NCBI GenBank assembly: GCA_052143655.1
Contig: JBKQSL010000525.1
Span: forward strand, 1-20,061
Reading direction: 5' to 3'
DNA from: CAVSUR01 sp052143655
GTDB lineage: Bacteria; Actinomycetota; Actinomycetes; Streptosporangiales; Streptosporangiaceae
Length of the DNA stretch: 20,061 bases
A program made the position numbers and the translations under genes. Position 1 is the first letter of the stretch. Each line of letters opens with the position of its first letter. Shown piece after piece: positions 7,648-15,612 of this stretch. The notes under the pieces are model-generated. The model made no database searches, was not told the origin of the DNA, and saw only the letters and a list, made by a program, of their open reading frames with translations.

Positions 7648-7666
7648 CATGAGCAGGAGGCCAGCG

Positions 7667-8707
7667 GTGCAAGGACTGCATGAGACTGCCGCGGCGCTGG
7701 TGGCGCCGGGCAAGGGAATCCTCGCCGCGGACGAGAGCATCGCGACGATGTCCCGGCGGCTGGAGGCTGCCGGGGTACCCGCCAGCGCGGAGGCCCGCCG
7801 TGACTACCGGCGGCTGCTGCTGGCCGCGCCGGGCCTGCGGGCCTGGATATCGGGGGCCATCCTGTCCGATGAGACGTTCGGCCAGGCGCTGGCCGACGGC
7901 ACGCCGTTCAGCGCGGCCGCCCCGGCGCTGGGCCTCATGATCGGCATCAAGGTCGACAGGGGCACCCACCATCTGCCCTTCGCCGGCCGCGGCCTGATTA
8001 CCGAGGGCCTTGACGGGCTGCGCGGGCGGCTGGACGGCTATCGCGAGCGCGGCGCGGCGTTCGCCAAGTGGCGCGCGGTCTTCGATCCGGCGGCACTGCA
8101 CTGGCGCAGCGTGCACGCCAACGCGCATGCGCTGGCCCGGTACGCCGCCCAGTGCCAGGAGGCCGGCCTGGTGCCGATCGTCGAGCCGGAGGTGCTGATG
8201 GACGGCGCGCACCCGGTCGCGGTCTGCGAGAGCGCGACGGCCAGCGTGCTCGCCGCCGTCTTCGACGAGCTGGACACGATGGGCGTGGACCTGCGCGGCA
8301 TGGTGCTCAAGCCGAACATGGTGGTGGCCGGGACCGGCTGCCCGGTGCAGTCCCGGCCGGCCGAGGTCGCCCAGCTGACCCTTCAGGTGCTGACCGCGGC
8401 CGTGCCCGCGGCCGTGCCCGGCATCACGTTCCTGTCCGGCGGCCAGTCCAACCGGCAGGCCTGCGCCAACCTGGCCGCGATCAGCGCGCTGGCCTGCACC
8501 GACGATGTCGCGCCGTGGCGGCTCACGTTCTCCTTCGGCCGGGCGCTGGTCAGCGACGCGCTGTACACCTGGCACGGCAGCGATGCCAGCATCGAGGCCG
8601 CGCAGCACAGCCTGGCGGGTAACTGCCGGCACGCCAGCGAGGCGGCGCTGGCCGTGCCGGACGTGGCCGGGATGCTGCGGGAAAGGCAGGTCGTCAGCCA
8701 TGCCTGA
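7667..8707 (+). CDS. fba: Fructose-bisphosphate aldolase, class I
   Basis: Cleaves or forms fructose-1,6-bisphosphate from dihydroxyacetone phosphate and glyceraldehyde-3-phosphate by a Schiff base; in the Calvin cycle it also makes sedoheptulose-1,7-bisphosphate. It is the metal-free, eukaryote-like class I type. Motifs are PGKGILAADES near the N-terminus (residues 14-24), FAKWRAV (132-138), IVEPEVL (171-177) and MVLKPNMV with the Schiff-base Lys215. From GTG 7667 it has 346 residues. This start is preferred over ATG 7649 because AGGAGG at 7655-7660 sits six bases before it, and family members begin near this point. The 3' end overlaps fbp by eight bases, so aldolase and phosphatase are translationally coupled. 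Most actinobacteria rely on class II aldolase, so a class I gene beside fbp and prk suggests a dedicated acquired cassette. Confidence 0.93.
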   Translation: MQGLHETAAALVAPGKGILAADESIATMSRRLEAAGVPASAEARRDYRRLLLAAPGLRAWISGAILSDETFGQALADGTPFSAAAPALGLMIGIKVDRGTHHLPFAGRGLITEGLDGLRGRLDGYRERGAAFAKWRAVFDPAALHWRSVHANAHALARYAAQCQEAGLVPIVEPEVLMDGAHPVAVCESATASVLAAVFDELDTMGVDLRGMVLKPNMVVAGTGCPVQSRPAEVAQLTLQVLTAAVPAAVPGITFLSGGQSNRQACANLAAISALACTDDVAPWRLTFSFGRALVSDALYTWHGSDASIEAAQHSLAGNCRHASEAALAVPDVAGMLRERQVVSHA

Positions 8708-9776
8708 GCTGCGCAGGACCCTGACCCGTTACATCATCGAGGCTGAGCATCATCACCCTGGCTCCACCGGGGAGTTCTCCGGCCTGCTCAGCGCCGTCGC
8801 CACCGCGGTGAAGGTCATCAGCAACCAGGTCAGCCGGGGCGCGCTGATCGACGCGCTGGGCAGCGCCGGCCAGCACAACGTCCAGGGCGAGGTGCAGAAG
8901 AAGCTCGACGTGATCAGCAACGAGGTGCTGATCGGGGAGACCGAGTGGACCGGGCACCTGGCCGCGATGGCCTCGGAGGAGCTGACTGGCATCTACCCGG
9001 TGCCGGCGGCCTACCGGCGGGGCAAGTACCTGCTGGTCTTCGACCCGCTCGATGGGTCGAGCAACATTGACGCGAACATCAGCGTGGGCACGATCTTCTC
9101 CGTGCTGCGCACCCCCGAGCCGGGAGCCGAGCCGCGGACCGAGCACTTCCTGCAGCCGGGCACCGCGCAGGTGTGCGCGGGCTTCGCCCTGTACGGGCCG
9201 TCCACGATGCTGATTCTGACTACCGGCGAGGGTGTTGACGGCTTCACCCTGGACCGGGACATCGGCTCGTTCGTGCTGACCCACCCGCAGCTGCGCATCC
9301 CGGAAGAGTGCAGCGAGTTCGCGATCAACGCGTCGAACGAGCGGTTCTGGGAGCCGCCGGTGCGCCGCTACATCGCCGAGTGCCTGGCCGGCCGGGCCGG
9401 GCCGCGCGGCCGGGACTTCAACATGCGCTGGATCGCGTCGCTGGTCGCCGAGACCTACCGCATCCTGACCCGCGGCGGGGTGTTCCTGTACCCGCGCGAC
9501 AGCAAGGAGCCCGCGCAGCCCGGCCGGCTGCGGCTGCTGTACGAGTGCAACCCGGTCGCGTTCCTCGTCGAGCAGGCCGGCGGCCGGGCCAGCACCGGCC
9601 GCCGGCCGGTCATGGCAGTGCAGCCGGACAGCCTGCACCAGCGGGTGCCGCTGATCTTCGGCTCGGCCAGCGAGGTCGACCGGATCGAGCGCTATCACCG
9701 CGACCCTGACCACAGTCACGAGCCCTCGTTCGACGACTCCCTGTTCAACACCCGGTCCCTGTTCCGGCTCCCCTGA
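8700..9776 (+). CDS. fbp: Fructose-1,6-bisphosphatase, class I
   Basis: Hydrolyses fructose-1,6-bisphosphate to fructose-6-phosphate with Mg2+, in gluconeogenesis and Calvin-cycle regeneration. The 358 residues match the class I enzymes found in proteobacterial cbb operons. Metal-binding residues are visible as Glu93-Glu94 (ASEELTG) and FDPLDGSSN with Asp115 and Asp118. The C-terminal signature LYECNPVAFLVEQAGG is present, with its conserved Glu. ATG 8700 overlaps the end of fba; a moderate AAAGGCAGG precedes it. The usual actinobacterial FBPase is the unrelated class II GlpX, so this class I enzyme is an extra, pathway-specific copy by inference. The prk gene follows after 29 bases. Confidence 0.94.
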   Translation: MPELRRTLTRYIIEAEHHHPGSTGEFSGLLSAVATAVKVISNQVSRGALIDALGSAGQHNVQGEVQKKLDVISNEVLIGETEWTGHLAAMASEELTGIYPVPAAYRRGKYLLVFDPLDGSSNIDANISVGTIFSVLRTPEPGAEPRTEHFLQPGTAQVCAGFALYGPSTMLILTTGEGVDGFTLDRDIGSFVLTHPQLRIPEECSEFAINASNERFWEPPVRRYIAECLAGRAGPRGRDFNMRWIASLVAETYRILTRGGVFLYPRDSKEPAQPGRLRLLYECNPVAFLVEQAGGRASTGRRPVMAVQPDSLHQRVPLIFGSASEVDRIERYHRDPDHSHEPSFDDSLFNTRSLFRLP

Positions 9777-9805
9777 CGCCTGAGCGCACCTTTGTTGGAG
9801 GATCC

Positions 9806-10678
9806 ATGTCGGCCAAGCACCCCATTGTCGTCATCACCGGCTCGTCCGGGGCGGGCACGACGTCGGTGACCAGGACGTTTGACCACATTTTCCGGCGAGA
9901 GCAGATCAACGCGACGATCGTCGAGGGCGACTCCTTCCACCGGTATGACCGGGAGGAAATGAAGGTCGCGATAGCGGAGGCCGAGAAGGAGGGCAACCAC
10001 CACTTCAGCCACTTCTCCCCCGAGTCCAACCTGCTGGAGGAACTGGAGGCCCTGTTCCGCGACTACGGCGAGACCGGCCGCGGCAAGGTCCGCAAGTACC
10101 TGCACGACGCCGAGGAGGCTCGGCCGTACGGGCAGCCGGCCGGCACGTTCACCCCGTGGCAGGACACCAAGCCCGGCAGTGACCTGCTGTACTACGAGGG
10201 CCTGCACGGCGGTGCCGTCACCGAGAAGGCCAACGTCGCCCAGCATGCGGACCTGCTGGTCGGCGTGGTCCCGATCATCAACCTGGAGTGGATCCAGAAG
10301 CTGCACCGGGACCGGACCTCGCGCGGGTACAGCAGCGAGGACGTGGTGCACACGGTGCTGCGCCGGATGCCCGACTACATCAGCTACATCTGCCCGCAGT
10401 TCTCCCGCACGCACGTGAACTTCCAGCGGGTGCCCACGGTGGACACCTCGAACCCGTTCATCGCCCGCTACGTGCCCACCGCGGACGAGAGCTTCGTGGT
10501 CATCCGGTTCGCCAATCCCCACGGCATCGACTTCCCCTACCTGCTGTCGATGCTGCACGACTCGTTCATGTCCCGGCCGAACATCATCGTGGTGCCCGGC
10601 GGGAAGATGGAACTGGCCATGCAGCTGATCTTCACGCCGCTGATCCTGCGGCTGATGGACAAGCGCCGGCACGCCTGA
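9806..10678 (+). CDS. prk: Phosphoribulokinase, bacterial (class I) type
   Basis: Phosphorylates ribulose-5-phosphate to ribulose-1,5-bisphosphate with ATP, the step specific to RuBisCO-based CO2 fixation. The 290 residues match the octameric bacterial type. The P-loop GSSGAGTTS spans residues 12-20. Asp42, His45 and Arg49 align with the catalytic and substrate residues of the Rhodobacter enzyme at the same numbers. The family signature KLHRDRTSRGYSSE covers residues 165-178 exactly. GGAGG at 9797-9801 precedes ATG 9806. It is the last gene of the fba-fbp-prk operon and converges with a decayed MFS gene 15 bases beyond its stop. Family members of this type are typically activated by NADH. No RuBisCO gene is visible in the window, so the fate of its product is unresolved here. 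Confidence 0.95.
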   Translation: MSAKHPIVVITGSSGAGTTSVTRTFDHIFRREQINATIVEGDSFHRYDREEMKVAIAEAEKEGNHHFSHFSPESNLLEELEALFRDYGETGRGKVRKYLHDAEEARPYGQPAGTFTPWQDTKPGSDLLYYEGLHGGAVTEKANVAQHADLLVGVVPIINLEWIQKLHRDRTSRGYSSEDVVHTVLRRMPDYISYICPQFSRTHVNFQRVPTVDTSNPFIARYVPTADESFVVIRFANPHGIDFPYLLSMLHDSFMSRPNIIVVPGGKMELAMQLIFTPLILRLMDKRRHA

Positions 10679-10693
10679 CCGGCGCCGGCCGCC

Positions 10694-11557
10694 TCAGTCG
10701 CCCGCGTTATCGTCCCGCCAGGTCACGGCGCGGACCGCGGGCACGGCGAGCACGGCCAGGCTGCTGGCGATGCCCTAGGTCCCGGCCACGACCGTGCCGG
10801 CGGCCACCGCCAGCACCGGGGTGTGCAGGGCCAGCAGCAGGCAGGGCACCGGGTAGCCGAGCGTGCAGGTCCGGGACCGGAACTCGGCCCAGCCCTCGGC
10901 GAGGTCGCGCAACAGCGGCCGGCCCGCCGGGCGGCGGACCGCGGCCAGGCCGAGCAGGCTGAGAGCCAGCCCGCTGATCGCGTAGCTGGCGGCGTCCAGG
11001 GCGATCACCGTCCCCGCCCCGGCCACCGCCACGAGCACGCCGGCTAGCGCTGGCCCGGCCACCCGGGCCGCCGACTGGGCCAGGCCCAGCACCGCGTTGG
11101 CGCTGCCCAGTTCGGCGCGCGGGGCGATCCGCACGGTCAGCGCCGCCAGGGCGGAAGGGAAGACCGCATCGCCGGTCCCCACCACGAAGGCCAGCGCGAC
11201 GAACACCCAGACCGGCGGGCGGCCGAGCAGCACCGCCGCCGCCAGCCCGGCCTGGGCGCAGCACCGGGCGGCGTCCGCGGCCAGCATCACCCGGCGCGAG
11301 CCGAGCCGGTCGGCGGCCAGCCCGCCGCCCGGCATCAGCGCGACCTGCGGCACGATGCCCGCCGCGAAGACCAGACCCAGCTCGGTCGCCGTGCCGCCAC
11401 TGCCGAGCACCGCGAAGGCGATCGCGACCGACGACATCGCGGTGCCGAACAGCGACGTCGAATAGCCAATGCAAAAGCGCCGGAAATTGCGCTCGCGCAG
11501 CACCGAGAAGCGATCTGAATGTCGTTCGCGGAACCGCTTTACTGCGACAGCTCTCAT
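10694..11557 (-). pseudogene. Decayed MFS exporter (EntS/MFS_3-like)
   Basis: From ATG 11557 the frame encodes the N-terminal half of a major facilitator exporter. The entry motif LRERNFRRFCIGYSTSLFG comes first, then motif A (GGGLAADRLGSRRV) and about six membrane helices as far as WAEFRSRT. The sequence then jumps to TLGYPVPCLLLALHTPVLAV, which resembles a much later helix of this family, and reaches a TAG at 10775-10777. In the same frame, beyond the stop, it continues as LAVLAVPAVRAVTWRDD to TGA 10694-10696, a typical C-terminus. So at least one and probably two internal deletions, plus an in-frame stop, have removed several of the usual twelve helices. No ribosome binding site is seen. 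A repeated palindromic motif lies just upstream of the start. The transported substrate is unknown. Confidence 0.75.
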
Positions 11558-11586
11558 GCGTTGACGTGTTGATTTACTGCGGCAGT
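11536..11586. promoter_or_regulatory. Two operator-like TTTACTGCGRCAG sites
   Basis: TTTACTGCGACAG (11538-11550) and TTTACTGCGGCAG (11573-11585) are direct copies with one mismatch, 35 bases apart. The second contains the exact palindrome ACTGCGGCAGT (11576-11586). A third copy in inverted orientation lies at 11709-11721, where CGCAGTAAAGC exactly mirrors 11536-11546. The placement around the start of the MFS gene suggests binding of a repressor; the regulator is not identified. Confidence 0.4.
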
Positions 11587-11699
11587 CACCAGCAGGCGCA
11601 CTATTTTCGGCCATAACAATGATGCTGGCATAATCCGAGTTCAGGCGGCAAATCAATTCCGGGAGCACGTTCGCCCAGGCGCTCAATTAGCCCATTGAG

Positions 11700-11957
11700 A
11701 TGGCGGTCGCCGCAGTAAAGCCGTTGGCCGACGCGGTGGACAAGGGCGCTCGGGTGCTGTGCGGCGGCCAGGCGCCGGACGGGCCGGGCTGCTGCTGTCC
11801 GCCGGCCGTGCCGGCGGGCAGCACGCCGCAGGTGCGGGTGCACACCGAGGAGGCGTTCGGCCCGGTGGCGACGCTCTACCGGGTGCCGGACATCGAGGCG
11901 GCCATCAAGCTGGCCAATGTCACCGAATTCGGGCTGGTCGGCGCTGCGGGCAGCTGA
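11700..11957 (+). pseudogene. Aldehyde dehydrogenase fragment
   Basis: The 85-residue product carries DAVDKGARVLCGG, then a hydrophobic stretch, then VHTEEAFGPVATLYRVPDIEAAIKLAN. This is the region of about 80 residues that follows the catalytic Cys in NAD(P)-dependent aldehyde dehydrogenases of the succinate-semialdehyde type. The cofactor domain, the catalytic Cys and Glu segments, and the C-terminal third are all absent, so it cannot be active. The homology starts near 11715 and stops near 11945, where it runs into an unrelated regulator fragment. An ATG at 11700 is present by chance or by decay; no ribosome binding site is evident. Confidence 0.75.
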
Positions 11958-11979
11958 CCCGGCTGCGCCTACCCGGCGC

Positions 11980-12482
11980 CGGGCTGCGGACGGCGGCCGG
12001 ATCAGCGGGTCGGCCGCGGTGCAGGCGCTGGCCCGGGCACGCGAGGAGCGTGAGCGGGCGGCGGGCGAGGATGAGGTCGGCGGGGCGTTCGGGCTCACCG
12101 ATGCCCAGTACCACTACCTGGCGGGCAGCACGCAGCTATGGCGGCACGACCCGCCCAGGCCATCAGCGAGTCCGCGCAGGCGGTCGAGTTGTTCCAGGCC
12201 CGGCGGCCAGGCCAGCCGTACTACGGCCCGGAAGCGCTGACGCGGATCGACCAGGCCTGCGCCTACCTACAGCAAGAAGATCTCGACGGGGCTTATGCCG
12301 CGCTTCGCCCGGTGCTGGGCCTGCCGCCGGATCTGCGCATGGAGCTGGTCACCCAGAACCTTGGCCTTGCCCGGCAGGCACTGGCCCAGCCGGCTTTCCG
12401 TGACGCCGTGCTCGCGCGGGACCTTCAGGAGGAGATCGAGACCAGCTGCCGGGAGTCGATCGTCAACGACCTGCGCGACTGA
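11980..12482 (+). pseudogene. C-terminal part of an XRE-type transcriptional regulator, frameshifted
   Basis: The reading frame to about 12150 gives ALARAREERERAAGEDEVGG and FGLTDAQYHYLAGSTQLWRH. From about 12152 the neighbouring frame continues with AISESAQAVELFQARRPGQP, then ALTRIDQACAYLQQEDLDGA, ending EIETSCRESIVNDLRD. Together they read as the helical, TPR-like C-terminal region common in actinobacterial helix-turn-helix regulators. The N-terminal DNA-binding domain is missing and one base has been lost at about 12151-12154. Its stop is 14 bases before the phosphotransferase-fold gene. As I recall, that regulator-kinase pairing is frequent in streptomycetes, so the two were probably an operon before decay. 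Boundaries at the 5' end are approximate. Confidence 0.7.
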
Positions 12483-12496
12483 GCTGCCCCCACGGG

Positions 12497-13369
12497 ATGG
12501 CCGGACCGGCGGGCTACCAGGCGGCGCTGGCAGCAGCATGCGCGCAGGCCGGGCTGGATGCTCGCGGCGCCGTGGTGCTGCACGTCCGCGCCAACGCCGT
12601 GTACCACCTGCCGCGAGAGGGAGCAGTAGTACGGCTGCGGTTCACGCCCGCAGGCCCCGGTGCGGTACAGGAGCGGTTTACCGCCGCCGTGCGGGTGACC
12701 CGGTGGCTGCGCAGCCAGGACTTCCCGGCGACCGAGCCCCTCGACCTGGACCAGCCGGTAAACGTGAACGGCCACGTGGCCACGTTCTGGCGGTATGTCG
12801 CGGTGACCGATGAGGGCGGCCGTGATCTCACCACGCTGGCGCGGCTGCTGCGCCGGCTGCACAGGTTGCCTGCGCCGCCAGTTTCGCTTCCTGCCGCCAA
12901 TCTCCTCGGATCGCTGCGCGCAGACCTGGACAGCAGCGACGCGGTCACCGCCGGGGAGCGGGAGTGGCTGCTGGCCAGAGCCGGCGAGCTGGAACAGCAG
13001 TACCAGAGCACTCGCTGGGTGCTGGGCACCGGGCTGATCCACGGCGACGCCCACGCCGGTAACCTGCTGCACGCCCCCGGAGGCGTGCTGCTGGGCGACT
13101 GGGACTCGGTCAGCCACGGCCCCCGCGAGCTGGACCTGGCACCCACCAGCATGTGGCACCGCTTCGGCCGGCCCCGCGCCGGGTGGGACCAGTTCTGCGC
13201 CGCCTACCACGTCAGCCCCGCTGACCTGCCGGGCCTACCGCTCCTGCAGCAGCTGCGGGAACTGCACGGGCTCGCCGCCTACCTGCGCAACGCCACCGAC
13301 CCCGCCTTCCGCGCCGAACTGTCCAAGCGCATCATCAGCCTGCGGACCCGGCCATGGCAGGCCCTGTGA
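12497..13369 (+). CDS. Aminoglycoside phosphotransferase-fold (APH family) protein
   Basis: A 290-residue small-molecule kinase-fold protein that appears complete. The catalytic loop IHGDAHAGN has His182, Asp184 and Asn189, and the metal-binding motif GDWDSVSHGPRELDL has Asp201 and Asp203. The N-terminal lobe (AVYHLPREGAVVRLRF) has the strand pattern of the family, which commonly binds ATP with little P-loop conservation. The substrate is unknown; resistance to an antibiotic should not be assumed. It follows the broken XRE-regulator gene by 14 bases and is the only undamaged gene between 10.7 and 17.1 kb. Only a weak purine stretch precedes ATG 12497, so translation may have depended on the upstream gene. 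It converges with the methyltransferase pseudogene. Confidence 0.82.
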   Translation: MAGPAGYQAALAAACAQAGLDARGAVVLHVRANAVYHLPREGAVVRLRFTPAGPGAVQERFTAAVRVTRWLRSQDFPATEPLDLDQPVNVNGHVATFWRYVAVTDEGGRDLTTLARLLRRLHRLPAPPVSLPAANLLGSLRADLDSSDAVTAGEREWLLARAGELEQQYQSTRWVLGTGLIHGDAHAGNLLHAPGGVLLGDWDSVSHGPRELDLAPTSMWHRFGRPRAGWDQFCAAYHVSPADLPGLPLLQQLRELHGLAAYLRNATDPAFRAELSKRIISLRTRPWQAL

Positions 13370-13436
13370 CCAGGCCGCCGTCCCCAGGGCTGGGTGCGTG
13401 CGCTGGAGCCTCGCCAGGCTGCCGGCCGGTCCGCGT

Positions 13437-14101
13437 TTACGGGAGGCCCTGCTCGCCCGGGGCAGCCGTTTTGCGGCCGACGCCGCCGTAGATTCCGATC
13501 TCTGCCAGCTCATGAGGACCGGGCCTCGGGCCATCCGGCCGCCACAGCGGCACCTGCACCAGGCCCGGCTCGACCAGGTCGAACCCGATGAAGAACCTGG
13601 CGATCTGCGCGCGAGGGCGCAGTACCAGCGGCGCGGTGGCCCGGTCGTAGACCGCGGTGGCCTGGCTGACCGATGCCTCGCCGTGAAAGTCACCAGTTCC
13701 GTGCGACAACGCCAGGTAACTGCCGGGCACGAGCGCGTCAGACAAAGTGGCGATGATGCGTCCCGCTGTCGTCATCGGTCAGGAAATGCACGATCGCGAT
13801 GAGCAGGACAGCGACTGGCTGGCTGAAGTCGATCAGCTCCCGCACCCTCGGATGGGCAAGGATCGCCGCGGGCTCCCGCAGGTCGGCCAGCACGATGCTC
13901 GTATTGCCGTCGCCGGTGAGCAGCGCGCAGGCATGCACATGCACGATGGGATCATTATCCAGGTAGGCGACCCGCACCTCCGGCGCGATCTGCTGGGCAA
14001 CCTCGTGCACATTGCCTGCCGCAGGAATGCCGGTGCCGATATCGACGATCTGCCGGATACCAGCCTCGCCGACCAGGAACCGCACTGCCCGCTGCAGGAA
14101 C
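13437..14101 (-). pseudogene. S-adenosyl methyltransferase (Methyltransf_19/DUF574), 5'-truncated and frameshifted
   Basis: Reading leftwards from 14101, the frame gives TFLQRAVRFLVGEAGIRQIV and then DIGTGIPAAGNVHEV, the SAM-binding motif. YLDNDP and a strand pair ending VAVLLIAIVHFLTDDD follow. At about 13767 one extra base shifts the frame, and the other frame carries on as AGRIIATLSDALVPGSYLAL, then VYDRATAPLVL and LVEPGLVQVPLWRPDG, ending IYGGVGRK plus a short tail at TAA 13437-13439. The first 60 or so residues of the family are missing: the homology ends exactly where the IS66-type element begins. This family is abundant in actinomycetes and its substrates are unknown. With the 5' end gone and the frame broken it is a pseudogene. 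Confidence 0.8.
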
Positions 14102-15609
14102 GTAAGTATTCGGAAGTCGCGTGGCGGGGGCTGGGCGGGCTGTCGCGCGACACGGTGGGCGTGGTGCGTGATTTGCGGCTGGTGAGGGTGTTTGCTGTGC
14201 TGCGTGGCGGTTGCGGCAGGTGCTGTCCTGGATCTGGAGGATGCTGAGGCGTCGCTCCGGGATGTGCTGGCTGCGGCGATGGAGGCGAACCAGGAGCTGG
14301 CGCGGCTGGCGGGTGAGCTGCGCGAGGAGAACGCCCGGCTTCGGGTGGAGAAGGCCCGGCTTCGGGAGGAGAACGCGGAGCAGGCGGCTGAGCTGGAGCG
14401 GCTGCGCGCTGACCTGGCGGTTTTACAGCGGATGGTGTTCGGGAGGTCGTCGGAGCGGGCGAGGCCGGGGACTCCTGGCCGTGAGGATGAGGCCGGCGGT
14501 GACGGGGAGCGGGGCCGGGCCGGCGGCAAGGGCGGCAGGCGCGGCCCGGGCGGGGCGGCGGGATTACTCGCATCTGCCCCGGTTCAAGGTGGTCTGGGAC
14601 TTTCCCGGGGGCGGGTACTGCTGCCCGGAGTGCGGGATGCCGTTCGCGCTGCTGGGCGATCATGTCGCGGAGCAGCTGGACTGGCTGGTGATCGTGCGGG
14701 TGCGGGCGGACTGCCGGCGCCGGTACCGGCGGGCCTGCGATTGCCGGGTCCCGGCGACGGTGACGGCGCCGGGACCGCCGAAGGCGATCGGCAAGGGCCT
14801 TTTCTCTAACGCGTTCATCGCGATGCTGTTCGTGGAGCGGTTCGTGGCGGGGCGGAGCATGAACTCCCTGGTCGCCGGGCTGGGCAGGCAGGGCGCGGAC
14901 ATCTCGCCGGCCACGCTGGCGGGGACGTGCGCGCAGGCCGGGACGCTGCTGGCCCCGCTGGAGGCGGCCATCACCGCGCGGTCGCGGGACTCGTGGCACC
15001 TGCACGCCGACGAGACGACCTGGCGGGTCTTCGCCCCGCGCGAGGGAGACGGCCCGGCGAAATGGTGGCTGTGGGTCTTCATCGGCCCGGACACCGCCTG
15101 CTTCGTGATGGACCCGACGAGGTCCGGGGCGGTGCTGGCCCGCCACGCCGGCATCGACGAGGACACCGGCCAGCTCACCGGCGACGGGGACGGGCCGCGG
15201 CGGCTGGTCATCTCCAGCGACTTCTACGCCGTGTACCAGTCAGCAGGCAAGAAGGCGGACGGGCTGGTGAACCTGTACTGCCGGGCCCGCGTCCGCCGGC
15301 ATTTCGTGCGCGCCGGGGACGCGAATCCCGTCCAGCTGAAGTACTGGACGCAGGCGTGGCTGGAGCGGATCAGGGACCTGTACGCCGCCCACGATGAGCT
15401 CATGGCCGCCTGGAGCAGCGCGGCCGCCCCCGCGCCGCGGGAGAAGGCAGCGGCCGCTGCCCGGCTGGACGAGGCGTACACGGCCTGGGATAAGGCAATC
15501 GGCGTGATCGATGAGGCCCGGGCAAAAGCAGATGACCGCCCCCGGCTTGCAGCAGCCGGCGAAGAAGGCCCTGGCCACCCTGGACCGCGAATGGGACGGC
15601 CTGATCGCT
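14102..15609 (+). mobile_element. IS66-type insertion sequence remnant, left end present, right end lost
   Basis: The left end begins GTAAGTATTCGG at 14102; IS66-family elements characteristically begin with GTAA. The preceding eight bases GCAGGAAC (14094-14101) belong to the methyltransferase gene and would be one copy of an 8-bp target duplication. The transposase homology stops at about 15609 (DREWDGLIA), before the conserved NNxAERxIR region. No matching right end (…CTTAC) is found downstream, where an unrelated gene fragment follows directly. Confidence 0.72.
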
Positions 15610-15612
15610 TGA
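14192..15612 (+). pseudogene. IS66 family transposase (TnpC-like), two frameshifts, truncated
   Basis: Frame one gives a leucine-zipper-like coiled coil (ELREENARLRVEKARLREEN) and LQRMVFGRSSERARPG, hallmarks of the IS66 TnpC N-terminus. At about 14541-14560 the frame shifts. Frame two then encodes the zinc-binding part (CCPECGMPF), KAIGKGLFSNAFIAMLFVER, the first DDE Asp in LHADETTW (near 15010) and the second in ISSDFYAVYQS. At about 15528 an extra base after a run of A shifts it again, giving ALATLDREWDGLIA and TGA 15610-15612. The segment with the catalytic Glu and the C-terminus are missing. The start is uncertain (TTG 14192 or GTG 14204). It cannot make active transposase. Confidence 0.8.

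Noticed and set aside
7391..8701. A 436-codon open frame on the - strand opposite fba
   Set aside because: It mirrors the third-position GC pattern of fba, and its product has no recognisable motif.
10679..10688. CCGGCGCCGG palindrome between prk and the MFS remnant as a terminator
   Set aside because: There is no loop and no T run; such GC palindromes are frequent by chance in this composition.
11601..12098. A 165-codon - strand frame across the aldehyde dehydrogenase fragment
   Set aside because: It is antisense to clear aldehyde dehydrogenase homology and has no motif.
12497..13369. Antibiotic resistance gene
   Set aside because: The fold and motifs are of the aminoglycoside phosphotransferase family, but this regulator-linked subgroup has no established drug substrate, so resistance is not claimed.
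13747..14247. A + strand frame of 166 codons across the methyltransferase
   Set aside because: The opposite strand carries the unmistakable SAM-binding motif of the methyltransferase, and this frame runs across the IS boundary.
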